From Paenibacillus_AR sp051594765 (GTDB lineage Bacteria; Bacillota; Bacilli; Paenibacillales; NBRC-103111): DNA of 64,000 bases. The DNA is taken from NCBI RefSeq assembly GCF_051594765.1, contig NZ_JBPPGJ010000009.1, forward strand, positions 124,001 to 188,000, written 5' to 3'. This document shows, piece by piece, positions 1-7,602 of the stretch. The notes under the pieces are model-generated. The model saw only the letters and a program-made list of their open reading frames with translations. It was not told the origin of the DNA and ran no database searches. The first letter of the stretch is position 1. Each line of letters starts with the position of its first letter. Made by a program: the position numbers and the translations under genes.

Positions 1-1164
1 ACGGACGCTGCACCGGTGATGGTGCCTGAAGCGGTTGCGGCTCCTGCAGCGACGGCTCAGGCAGCGGCTCCGAAGAGCGCTCAGTCCCACCTGAAGACCG
101 AGGACATCGAATACGGCTACTGCACGGAATTCATCGTGAATCTGGTGCCGGGCAAGGTGAAGGGGCTTGTCTTCGAAGAGCCCAAGTTCCGGGCAGAGCT
201 GGAGAAGCACGGGGATTCCCTTCTTGTGGTGGCGGACGAGGATCTGGTCAAGGTTCATATCCATGCGGAGTATCCGGGCAATGTGATGAACATCGCCATG
301 AACTACGGGGATCTGTCGAAGATCAAGATCGAGAATATGCGTGACCAGCACACCCATATCCTGACCTCCGATGAGTACGCGTATATCGCCCCGGCCAGTG
401 ACATCGAAGCCTTGAAGCCGATTCCCGTACACGCGGGACTTCATGACGACGTCAGCCTGACAGGCGAGGCTCGCCAGAACGGAACCGCAGTGCCGGGAGC
501 AGCCTCCGCCTACGGCTTCGTCACCGTCGCGATGGGCGATGGGATCAAGGAGATCTTCACCAGCCTCGGCGTGGGGGCCGTCATCTCCGGCGGACAAACC
601 ATGAACCCGAGCACGGAGGACATCGTCAATGCCGTAATGGGCTTGGAAGCGGAAACGGTCTATATCCTGCCCAACAATTCCAATATCATCCTGGCTGCCA
701 AGCAGGCGGTGGATCTGGTGGAGGGGCGCCGCGTGGTCGTGATTCCGACCAAGTCCGTTCCCCAAGGCATGGCCGCCATGCTGTCCTTCGACGAGAATGC
801 AGACGCCGACGCCAACACCGAGGCTATGCAGGCTGCGGTCGGCAGCGTCCAATCCGGGCAGGTGACCTTCGCAGTCCGGGATACGACCATCGACGGCATC
901 GAGATTAAGGAAGGCGACTTCATCGGCATCCATGATAATACCATCGTCACAGCCAACAGCGACCTGCTGGAGACCTGCCGGAATCTTCTGGACAGCATGC
1001 TGGAATCTGGGGGCGAGATCGTCACCATTCTGACCGGCGAAGAAGCCAGCGAGTCCGACACCAAGAGTATCGAGGAGTATCTGAAGGATGCCCATCCGGA
1101 CGCCGAGGTAGAGGTCCATTACGGTGGCCAGCCGCTGTACGCTTACCTGTTCGCCGTCGAATAA
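1..1164 (+). CDS. fakA: Fatty acid kinase FakA / YloV (DAK-family), C-terminal part
   Basis: The reading frame is open from the first base, so the gene starts upstream of the window and about 387 C-terminal residues are visible. FakA phosphorylates fatty acids held by a DegV/FakB partner, feeding exogenous fatty acids into phospholipid synthesis. Seen here are an Ala-rich linker (about residues 6-26), the conserved EDIEYGYCTEF segment that opens the middle domain in YloV-type proteins, and the C-terminal domain with ISGGQTMNPSTEDI and LPNNSNIILAA. The N-terminal DhaL-type ATP-binding domain is outside the window. The next gene encodes a DegV protein, which fits a kinase/carrier pair. The family is clear; the substrate is inferred. 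Confidence 0.93.
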   Translation, partial: TDAAPVMVPEAVAAPAATAQAAAPKSAQSHLKTEDIEYGYCTEFIVNLVPGKVKGLVFEEPKFRAELEKHGDSLLVVADEDLVKVHIHAEYPGNVMNIAMNYGDLSKIKIENMRDQHTHILTSDEYAYIAPASDIEALKPIPVHAGLHDDVSLTGEARQNGTAVPGAASAYGFVTVAMGDGIKEIFTSLGVGAVISGGQTMNPSTEDIVNAVMGLEAETVYILPNNSNIILAAKQAVDLVEGRRVVVIPTKSVPQGMAAMLSFDENADADANTEAMQAAVGSVQSGQVTFAVRDTTIDGIEIKEGDFIGIHDNTIVTANSDLLETCRNLLDSMLESGGEIVTILTGEEASESDTKSIEEYLKDAHPDAEVEVHYGGQPLYAYLFAVE

Positions 1165-1236
1165 GGCGGTATCATAGCATCATCCATCAGGGCTCGGAGC
1201 GCCGCTCCGAGCCTATTATGCCAAGGAGGTGAACCC

Positions 1237-2085
1237 ATGAGCGCCATACGAATCGTAACCGACAGCACTTCCGATATCCCTCACGGGCTTCGCCAGGAGC
1301 TGGGAATCGAGATGGTTCCTCTCAAGGTGCATTTCGGAGATGAAACCTACCTGGACAGCATCACGATCGACTCCGATACCTTCTACCGCAAGCTGTCGGA
1401 AGCGCCGGCGCTGCCCACCACATCCCAGCCTTCCCCCATGGATTTCCTGGAGGTCTACCGGAGGCTGGCGGCGGAGCCGGGAACGCAGATCATCTCCATT
1501 CATTTGTCTTCCACCTTCAGCGGCACGTATCAATCCGCTAATCTGGCCAAGTCCATGATGGAGGAGGAAGGCGACATCACCCTGGTGGATTCCTTGTCGG
1601 CAACGTACGGCATCGGACTCTTGGTGGTGGCGGCCGCTCGGGCTGCCCGGGAAGGGCAGTCAAAGGAAGAGATTCTGTCCATGATCGAACGGCTCCGTTC
1701 GGAGACGTCCTTATATTTTCTGGTTGATACCTTGGAATATCTGCACAAAGGCGGGCGCATCGGCAAGGCCAGCGCGGTGTTCGGCGCCCTGCTCAACATC
1801 AAGCCGATCCTCTCCATCGACAGTGAGGGAGAGGTGGCCTCCGTCGACAAGGTCCGGGGTTCGAAACGGGCGGTGGCCCGTATTATCGAGCTCTTGAAGG
1901 AGCGGCACAGCGGACCTGTCCGGGTTACCATCGCCCATGCGGCCTGTCTACAGCAGGCTGAAGAGCTAGGCGCGATGCTTGGGGAGCACTTTGATGTGAC
2001 GGAGCACCTCATCACGACCATCGGTCCCGTAATCGGAGCCCATGTAGGCAACGGCACGCTCGGGGTCTTCATGGTGCCGGCCTGA
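1237..2085 (+). CDS. DegV family fatty-acid-binding protein (FakB-like)
   Basis: 282 residues, the usual DegV length. Conserved DegV features are TDSTSDI near the N-terminus (residues 8-14), TTSQPSP around 60 and HLSSTFSGTYQSA around 92-104, which line the fatty-acid pocket in this family, then LEYLHKGGRIGKA near 165. The start has an AAGGAGGTGAAC Shine-Dalgarno. A perfect 10-bp inverted repeat (1191-1213) lies between fakA and this gene but has no U-tract, so it is more likely an mRNA-processing or stability hairpin than a terminator. Its position next to fakA suggests it presents bound fatty acid to the kinase. The stop overlaps the recG start (TGATG). Confidence 0.93.
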   Translation: MSAIRIVTDSTSDIPHGLRQELGIEMVPLKVHFGDETYLDSITIDSDTFYRKLSEAPALPTTSQPSPMDFLEVYRRLAAEPGTQIISIHLSSTFSGTYQSANLAKSMMEEEGDITLVDSLSATYGIGLLVVAAARAAREGQSKEEILSMIERLRSETSLYFLVDTLEYLHKGGRIGKASAVFGALLNIKPILSIDSEGEVASVDKVRGSKRAVARIIELLKERHSGPVRVTIAHAACLQQAEELGAMLGEHFDVTEHLITTIGPVIGAHVGNGTLGVFMVPA

Positions 2086-4148
2086 TGGCTTCGGGGCTGC
2101 ACATCGTTCCGCTTCGGGAGATCAAGGGGGTCGGGCCTGAGAAGGTCAAGGAGCTCAACGCGCTGGGGCTCGCGACCGTCGGGGATCTCCTCGACTACTA
2201 TCCGTTCCGGTATGAGGACTACCGGCTGAGAGATCTGTCCGAGGTGAAGGACGGGGAGAAGATCACGATTCAAGGGACCCTCTACGGAGAACCGGTCCTT
2301 GCCATCTACGGCCGGAACAAGTCGCGGTTGACCGTCAAGCTGATGGCCGATCGCTTCTTGGTCACGGCTGTTTGGTTTAACCGGCATTACATGAAGGACA
2401 AGCTGACGCCCGGCAGGGAAATCGTCGTCTCGGGCAAGTGGGAGCAGAAGCGGCAGACCATCGTGGTGGGTGAATCGGAGTTTCCGGATGCGGCTCAGGG
2501 CCCCAAGGCCCGGACCGGTACGCTTCAGCCGGTTTATTCCGTAACGGGCGGGGTAACCCAGGCCTTCCTGCGCAAGACGATCAAGCAGGCGCTTCTGCAA
2601 TTCGGGATGATGATTGAAGAGGTGCTGCCTCGGAATCTGATCGAGCGGTACGACCTGATGCCGCGGCGGCAGGCTGTGGCCATCCTCCACCAACCTACCG
2701 GTACGGAGGAAGGAAAAGCGGCGCGCAAGCGGATGGTCTACGAGGAGCTGTTCTTGTTCCAGCTCAAGGTGCAGGCTTACCGGGCGGTCAATAAGAGCCG
2801 GGCGGACGGCATTGCCCATGCGGTGGACCGGCCGAAGGTCCGGGATTTTGTCCGCGGGCTTCCCTTCCAGCTGACGGATTCCCAGAAGAAGGCCGTGGCG
2901 GAGCTTCTTGGAGATCTGGAAGCGCCCTTCGCCATGAATCGGCTGCTTCAGGGGGATGTTGGGGCGGGCAAGACGGTAGTGGCCGCAGTCGCTCTATATG
3001 CCGTCGTAACTGCCGGAGCCCAAGGAGCGCTGATGGTGCCCACGGAGATCCTGGCCGAGCAGCATAAGCGGTCGCTGGAGAGGCTGTTCGAGCCCTACGG
3101 GCTTCAGGTGGGGCTTCTGACGGGCAGCTTGACGGACCGGATGCGTCGGGACCTGCTGGGCTCGCTGCAGATGGGACTCCTCGATATTGTGGTGGGCACC
3201 CACGCCCTGATCCAGGAGGACGTCGCGTTCCGGAAGCTGGGACTGGTGGTGGTGGACGAGCAGCACCGGTTCGGTGTGGAACAGCGGAGCGTTCTCCGCC
3301 GGAAGGGTATGAATCCGGACGTGCTGACCATGACGGCCACTCCGATTCCCCGGACGCTGGCCATAACGGCCTTCGGCGATCTGGATGTGACCACGCTGAA
3401 GGAGCTGCCGAAGGGACGCAAGCCAATACAGACTTATGCCGTCACCCATGACAAGCTGGAGCGGGTTCTGGGCCTGATCCGCCGGGAGGTGGAGCTGGGC
3501 CGGCAGGCTTACGTCATCTGTCCGCTTATCGAAGAATCCGAGAAGCTGGACGTGCAGAACGCCATCGACGTGCATGCGCAGCTCACGTATGCCTTTCCCG
3601 ACCTGAAGGTGGGGCTGCTCCACGGGCGAATGACTGCTCAGGAGAAGGAGGACGTCATGGGGGCGTTCAAGGAGAACCGGGTGCAGGTGCTGGTCTCCAC
3701 CACGGTTATCGAGGTCGGCGTCGACGTGCCCAACTCGACGATCATGGTCATCTATGACGCCGTCCGGTTCGGCCTGTCCCAGCTGCACCAGCTCCGGGGG
3801 CGGGTCGGACGGGGGGAGCACCAATCCTACTGCGTCCTCATCGCCGACCCGAAGAACGAGGTAGCCAAGGAGCGCATGCGGGTCATGACCGAAACCAACG
3901 ATGGCTTCGAGATTGCGAGGCGGGACCTGGAGCTGCGGGGGCCAGGCGACTTCTTCGGCACAAAGCAGAGCGGCCTGCCGGAGTTCAAGGTGGCGGACCT
4001 TCTGAACGATTACGAGGTGCTGGAGCTGGCCCGGGAGGATGCGGGAGCGCTGGTGGGTGAGGAGCGGTTCTGGACCGCTGCCGATTTTCTGCCGCTCCGC
4101 AGCTACTTGAACCGGGAGCAGGTGGCCGGCCGCGATCCTCTGGATTAA
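2085..4148 (+). CDS. recG: ATP-dependent DNA helicase RecG
   Basis: 687 residues, full length for RecG, which remodels stalled replication forks and branched DNA. An N-terminal wedge/OB-fold region (about 1-250) is followed by the helicase core with Walker A GDVGAGKT (about 289-296), DEQHRFG box (about 390), TATPIPRT (motif III) and QLRGRVGRG (motif VI, about 567). The ATG overlaps the stop of the DegV gene by one base, implying coupled translation. In B. subtilis recG also follows yloV-region genes, there with sdaAB/sdaAA between them; those are absent here. Confidence 0.98.
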   Translation: MASGLHIVPLREIKGVGPEKVKELNALGLATVGDLLDYYPFRYEDYRLRDLSEVKDGEKITIQGTLYGEPVLAIYGRNKSRLTVKLMADRFLVTAVWFNRHYMKDKLTPGREIVVSGKWEQKRQTIVVGESEFPDAAQGPKARTGTLQPVYSVTGGVTQAFLRKTIKQALLQFGMMIEEVLPRNLIERYDLMPRRQAVAILHQPTGTEEGKAARKRMVYEELFLFQLKVQAYRAVNKSRADGIAHAVDRPKVRDFVRGLPFQLTDSQKKAVAELLGDLEAPFAMNRLLQGDVGAGKTVVAAVALYAVVTAGAQGALMVPTEILAEQHKRSLERLFEPYGLQVGLLTGSLTDRMRRDLLGSLQMGLLDIVVGTHALIQEDVAFRKLGLVVVDEQHRFGVEQRSVLRRKGMNPDVLTMTATPIPRTLAITAFGDLDVTTLKELPKGRKPIQTYAVTHDKLERVLGLIRREVELGRQAYVICPLIEESEKLDVQNAIDVHAQLTYAFPDLKVGLLHGRMTAQEKEDVMGAFKENRVQVLVSTTVIEVGVDVPNSTIMVIYDAVRFGLSQLHQLRGRVGRGEHQSYCVLIADPKNEVAKERMRVMTETNDGFEIARRDLELRGPGDFFGTKQSGLPEFKVADLLNDYEVLELAREDAGALVGEERFWTAADFLPLRSYLNREQVAGRDPLD

Positions 4149-4163
4149 CCCGCCGGATCCCGA

Positions 4164-4172
4164 CATACGATA
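4164..4172 (+). promoter_or_regulatory. Candidate mother-cell sigma (sigE/sigK-type) -10 element for spoVIF
   Basis: CATACGATA matches the sigK -10 pattern CATAnnnTA and is one base off the sigE -10. A start about 7 bases downstream would give a short leader with the GGGAGG site at 4193-4198 and ATG at 4206. No convincing -35 was assigned. The element lies inside the loop-side of an inverted repeat (4157-4165 with 4199-4207). spoVIF is known as a late mother-cell gene in Bacillus, which fits, but this is a motif match only. Confidence 0.45.
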
Positions 4173-4205
4173 AAGAGTGGAGATTCTTTACCGGGAGGTG
4201 TCGGG

Positions 4206-4502
4206 ATGGGCTTTCAGAGCTACCGTAGCTACGGGATCGACCCCGAGTGGGTTGAGCGGATGAAGAAGAAGGCGAAGGACTCCGCCCGCAAGGAGCGGCT
4301 GAAGGAGCTGGCCGACGGCTTGACCAAGGAGGACCTGCAGGACCGGGACACCGTCGAGGCGCTCTTGGCGCGGGCCTTCAAAGTGCTGGGAGAGAAGCCG
4401 ACGTCCCGGCAGACGGAGCAGATTACGGCTTATATTCTCGAGCAACGGATCGATCCCCAGAATGTGTTCCACTTGATGAAGCTGTGGAGCATGTTCCGGT
4501 AA
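4206..4502 (+). CDS. spoVIF: Stage VI sporulation protein F
   Basis: 98 residues, small and highly charged, with the SpoVIF pattern: N-terminal WVERMKKKAKDSARKERL, then two helical stretches ending in QNVFHLMKLWSMFR. SpoVIF (B. subtilis YjcC) is a mother-cell protein needed for coat assembly and spore resistance in the last sporulation stages. It is preceded by GGGAGG at good spacing and followed by an intrinsic terminator, so it can be expressed as a single-gene unit. The ATG lies in the right arm of a 9-bp perfect inverted repeat whose left arm is at 4157-4165. Confidence 0.88.
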   Translation: MGFQSYRSYGIDPEWVERMKKKAKDSARKERLKELADGLTKEDLQDRDTVEALLARAFKVLGEKPTSRQTEQITAYILEQRIDPQNVFHLMKLWSMFR

Positions 4503-4513
4503 GAAAGCGGAAT

Positions 4514-4552
4514 AGACCTGCGGCAGATGGTGCGCCGCAGGTCTGTTTTTTG
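4514..4552 (+). terminator. Intrinsic terminator after spoVIF
   Basis: Perfect 11-bp stem AGACCTGCGGC / GCCGCAGGTCT with a 9-base loop, followed by GTTTTTTG. On the other strand there is no U-run, so it terminates rightward transcription only. Confidence 0.92.
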
Positions 4553-4582
4553 TTGGGGCTAGTCGCCTACCCCTGGACAAGG

Positions 4583-5677
4583 TCAAGCCCGGAGGACGGG
4601 CCGGAAGCCGCGTGTGCGGAGCATACCGCATACCTCGCCGACGGAGCGTTCGTCGGAGATCTGGAATTGCGGTACGCCGGCTTCCTCCTCTTCCGCATAG
4701 CCGCCCACGCTGGTGGAGACGCCGGCGGACATCTTGGTGATGCCCATCCGTACGAGACGGTCGCGCATCCAAGCCGGCTCCCGGGTGGACAGTGTCAGCC
4801 CGCAGCGGGGAAGGAAGAGGCGGTAGGCGATGACCGCCTGCATCAGCTCCCGGTCGCCCACCATGGAGCGGGGCTGGAAGCTGCCGGCGAAGGGCCGCAT
4901 GCGGGGCGGCGACAGGCTGATGGCCGTGCCGGGATACCGTTCCTGCAGGTAGCGGGCGTGCAGCCCTGTGAAGAAGACCTCCCGACGCCAATCGTTCAGC
5001 CCGAGCAGCGCGCCGATCCCGACGGACCGCATGCCGGCTTGGCAGCCTCTCTCCGGCGCATCCAGACGGAAGCGGTAGTTGCGCTTGGGGCCCTTCAAGT
5101 GAAGCTGCCGGTAGACGCTCTCGTCGTACACTTCTTGGTACAGGGTCAAACCGGTGACTCCGGCCTCTGCCAATTGGGCATATTCCTCGGTCTTCAAGGC
5201 ATTGATCTCGATGCCGATCCAAGAGAAGCGGTCCCTTAAGGCCAGGGCGGCATCCCGGATATAGGAGACCGGGGATTCCTTCACAGAGTCGCCGGTCAAG
5301 AGCAGCAGGTGGTCCACGCCGGTGGCCGCGATGCAGGCACCCTGCTCCGCGATCTGTTCCACGTCCAGCTTGCGCCGGTGGAACTCGTTCATATGGCTGA
5401 AGCTGCAGTATACGCAGTGGTTGGTGCAGTGGTCGGAGAGATAGAGCGGGGCGAACAGGGTGATCTCCCTTCCATGGTGGCGGGCGGTAACCGCCTCCGC
5501 CCGTTCTGCGGTTTTCTCGAGCAGGGTCTCCGCAGCGGGAGACAGCAGCAGCAGGAAGTCCTCCTCGGTCAGCTCCTCCTTCTCCAGAACATTCTCCACG
5601 TCCGATGCGCCGGCTGAGCGCCAGACATCCTCGAAGGCCATATTCTTCCGTTCCTGATACACCTCATAGAAGCTCAT
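4583..5677 (-). CDS. thiH: 2-iminoacetate synthase ThiH (radical SAM)
   Basis: 364 residues from the chosen start. ThiH cleaves tyrosine to dehydroglycine (2-iminoacetate) and p-cresol for the thiazole moiety of thiamine, using a [4Fe-4S] cluster and S-adenosylmethionine. The radical-SAM motif is C84-x3-C88-x2-C91 (DHCTNHCVYC), followed by GVDHLLLLTGDS and SLSPPRMRP. The frame runs 35 codons further upstream, but the start at 5677 is preceded by GGGAGG about 10 bases away, and the upstream codons would overlap the attenuator. It stands alone, with no thiF, thiS or thiG nearby, behind a TPP riboswitch and a terminator. B. subtilis uses oxygen-dependent ThiO for this step, so ThiH suggests a low-oxygen thiamine route. 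Confidence 0.95.
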   Translation of the reverse strand: MSFYEVYQERKNMAFEDVWRSAGASDVENVLEKEELTEEDFLLLLSPAAETLLEKTAERAEAVTARHHGREITLFAPLYLSDHCTNHCVYCSFSHMNEFHRRKLDVEQIAEQGACIAATGVDHLLLLTGDSVKESPVSYIRDAALALRDRFSWIGIEINALKTEEYAQLAEAGVTGLTLYQEVYDESVYRQLHLKGPKRNYRFRLDAPERGCQAGMRSVGIGALLGLNDWRREVFFTGLHARYLQERYPGTAISLSPPRMRPFAGSFQPRSMVGDRELMQAVIAYRLFLPRCGLTLSTREPAWMRDRLVRMGITKMSAGVSTSVGGYAEEEEAGVPQFQISDERSVGEVCGMLRTRGFRPVLRA

Positions 5678-5692
5678 GCGATCCATTCCTCC

Positions 5693-5740
5693 CGGTAAAA
5701 TAAAAGCTCCCTGTTCCTGCCCGAAGGAGGAAGAAGGAGC
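5693..5740 (-). terminator. Attenuator (intrinsic terminator) in the thiH leader
   Basis: On the minus strand a 12-bp stem with one C-C mismatch (arms 5729-5740 and 5706-5717) and an 11-base loop is followed by TTTTATTTTA. It lies between the TPP aptamer and the thiH ribosome-binding site, the place expected for the expression platform of a transcriptional riboswitch. Confidence 0.82.
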
Positions 5741-5812
5741 GCGATCACCCAATGAGGAAAACCTGACGGCGCAGCATCCCATGCAGCGGCCGGTCCGGCC
5801 ATGAGCTTAACG

Positions 5813-5911
5813 TTTACCTCTTCCTACGCTGGTATGAGCCAGGTCAGGTTCGACGGTCTGCAAGCGTCCCTTGCACTCTCAGCCGGCCATACCCGGCTCC
5901 CGTTCGGTAAA
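5813..5911 (-). promoter_or_regulatory. TPP riboswitch (THI element) controlling thiH
   Basis: Reading leftward, the conserved THI-box parts appear in order: a closing stem TTTACC / GGTAAA at the two ends, GGGAGCCGGGTATGGC, CTGAGAG, a variable P3a-like hairpin, GAACCTGACCTGG, and CATACCAGCGTAGG. These are the thiamine-pyrophosphate-binding core. With the downstream terminator, bound TPP should stop transcription before thiH. The type is certain; the OFF mechanism is inferred from the terminator. Confidence 0.96.
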
Positions 5912-5930
5912 TTCTTGAAATTCTTCTGCT

Positions 5931-5959
5931 AGAGTACCACCGCTAGTCCGGTTTGTAAA
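5931..5959 (-). promoter_or_regulatory. SigA-type promoter for the thiH transcript
   Basis: On the minus strand TTTACA (-35, 5954-5959) and TACTCT (-10, 5931-5936) are separated by 17 bp, about 20 bases upstream of the aptamer. Confidence 0.7.
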
Positions 5960-6010
5960 GCCCTGTCTGCTCAGATGACGGAGCATGCCGGAATAAGGGA
6001 CGAGGCGATC

Positions 6011-7468
6011 TCACTCCATCCAGGCTTCCTCCAGCAAACGGACACCCCGGCGGATATCCTCCTCGCTTAAGCCGCCGAAGCCGAGGAGTACCGTAGAAGG
6101 AGGCGCAGCCCCCTGGGACAGGGCATAGACGGAGACCGGGTAAACCCGGACGCCCCGAGCTGAAGCGCGACCGATCAGCTCGGCCTCGCTGAAGCTCCCG
6201 AGGCACTTAGCCAGGATATGCAGGCCGGAGCCTGTGCCGATCGGCTCTACAAGCCTGTCCAGCCGGGCCCGGAGCTCCTCCAGCAGCAGATCGTGCTTCC
6301 GTTGGTACAGTCCCTTCATCCGTCGGACGTGCCGCTCCAGGTCCCCCTCCTCCATGAAGAGGCGCAGGGCCACCTGGAACAGCGGAGAAGCCAACTGGTC
6401 GTAGCTGTGGGCGCCTTGGCGGAATTTGGCCAGCAGCGGCTTCGGCAGCACCATATAGCTTAAGCGGAAGGAGGGGGTGAGCGCCTTGGAAAAGGTGCCG
6501 ACGTATACGGTCCGGTCCGCCCGGTCCATCCCCTGCAGGGACGGAATCGGCCTTCCCCCGTACCGGAACTCTCCGTCATAGTCGTTCTCGATCAGATAGG
6601 CCCCGTTCTCGGCGGCCCACTGGAGCAGCTGGAGCCGCTTGGCGGCGGAGAGGATCATGCCGTAAGGGAATTGGTGGGAGGGCGTCACGTAGACGGCGCG
6701 GACGCCGCCGGAACCGAGAGGGTCCAGGCGGATGCCGTCCTCCTCCAGCGGGAGGGGCAGCAGCCTGGCGCCCGTGTAGCCGTAACGGCGGAATAAGGCC
6801 TGGACCCCGTCGTTCACCGCTTCCTCGGTGGCCAGGCAGAGCTTCTCTCCCTCGAGAAGCTGGAACAGCAGGTCCAGTGAGTGGTAGGTTCCTGCTCCGA
6901 TCACGATGTCATCAGCGGTGCAGCGAACCCCCCGGGACTGGTGTAGGTAAATGGCCAGCTGCTCCCGCAGCCGCCGCTCGCCCTGAAGCTCGCCGTATAA
7001 CAGCGTCCGTGCCTGCTCCGGCCGGAAGGAGCGGTTCAACAGGCGCCTCCAGCGCGTCAGCGGGAAGGCGGATACGTCCACGGCTCCATAGCCGAAGTCG
7101 ATGCCGGGCCGGGCATCCGCCGGAGCATGGTACGCCCGCAGACGCGGGGCCTGGCCCGATTCGCCGGAGGAAGCTGGAGGCTGCTGGTCCCGGGCCGGCG
7201 GCTTACCTGCGTCCGCCGGAGCCTCCAGCTCCGCCACGAACAGGCCGCTGCGGGGACGGCTGACGATATATCCCTCGGCCAGCAGCTGCTCATAGGCGAG
7301 GGCGACGGGGGTCCGGCTCAGGGCCAGTCGGGCGCACAGCTTCCGGATGGACGGCAGCCGGGCGCCGGACGGAATCCGGCCGGCCAGTATGTCCCCGCGG
7401 ATGCTGCGGTAGAGCTGGATATATAGAGCGTCGGGAGACGTAGGGTCTAAGATGGGAGTCAGGTCCAT
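6011..7468 (-). CDS. MocR-type transcriptional regulator (GntR wHTH + aminotransferase I fold)
   Basis: 485 residues. Residues 1-75 form a GntR winged helix-turn-helix (GARLPSIRKLCARLALSRTPVALAYEQL), then a linker rich in Pro/Ala, then a fold-type I aminotransferase-like domain with the PLP lysine K328 in GTFSKAL and the DNDYDGEFRYGG segment typical of MocR proteins. Members sense PLP-linked ligands and usually control a neighbouring, divergently transcribed gene. Here that is the aminotransferase at 7603, across a 134-bp gap with two direct repeats. PdxR and GabR are relatives, but the ligand and target are not known for this protein. Confidence 0.93.
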   Translation of the reverse strand: MDLTPILDPTSPDALYIQLYRSIRGDILAGRIPSGARLPSIRKLCARLALSRTPVALAYEQLLAEGYIVSRPRSGLFVAELEAPADAGKPPARDQQPPASSGESGQAPRLRAYHAPADARPGIDFGYGAVDVSAFPLTRWRRLLNRSFRPEQARTLLYGELQGERRLREQLAIYLHQSRGVRCTADDIVIGAGTYHSLDLLFQLLEGEKLCLATEEAVNDGVQALFRRYGYTGARLLPLPLEEDGIRLDPLGSGGVRAVYVTPSHQFPYGMILSAAKRLQLLQWAAENGAYLIENDYDGEFRYGGRPIPSLQGMDRADRTVYVGTFSKALTPSFRLSYMVLPKPLLAKFRQGAHSYDQLASPLFQVALRLFMEEGDLERHVRRMKGLYQRKHDLLLEELRARLDRLVEPIGTGSGLHILAKCLGSFSEAELIGRASARGVRVYPVSVYALSQGAAPPSTVLLGFGGLSEEDIRRGVRLLEEAWME

Positions 7469-7513
7469 CGTTTTTTTTGCACCTCTCGGGAATGGATGGT
7501 CGTCAAGGAACTA

Positions 7514-7551
7514 AACTGTCATTTGAAAATTGCATGAACTGTGCATTTTGA
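7514..7551. promoter_or_regulatory. Candidate MocR operator: two direct repeats
   Basis: AACTGTCATTTGA (7514-7526) and AACTGTGCATTTTGA (7537-7551) are in the same orientation and start 23 bp apart, about two helical turns. They lie in the divergent region between the MocR gene and the aminotransferase. Direct repeats with this spacing are the usual MocR binding arrangement. The second repeat overlaps a possible -35 (TTGATA, 7548-7553) for the rightward gene, whose -10 would be TACAAT at 7569-7574 with a short 15-bp spacer. Confidence 0.55.
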
Positions 7552-7602
7552 TAATGTCAGATTGCCGTTACAATCATCCTATCACGAGAGGAGGTGGTTG
7601 TC

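Noticed and set aside
5943..6206. Small minus-strand frame downstream of the MocR gene
   Set aside because: It overlaps the end of the MocR gene in another frame and the thiH promoter; composition is that of a shadow frame.
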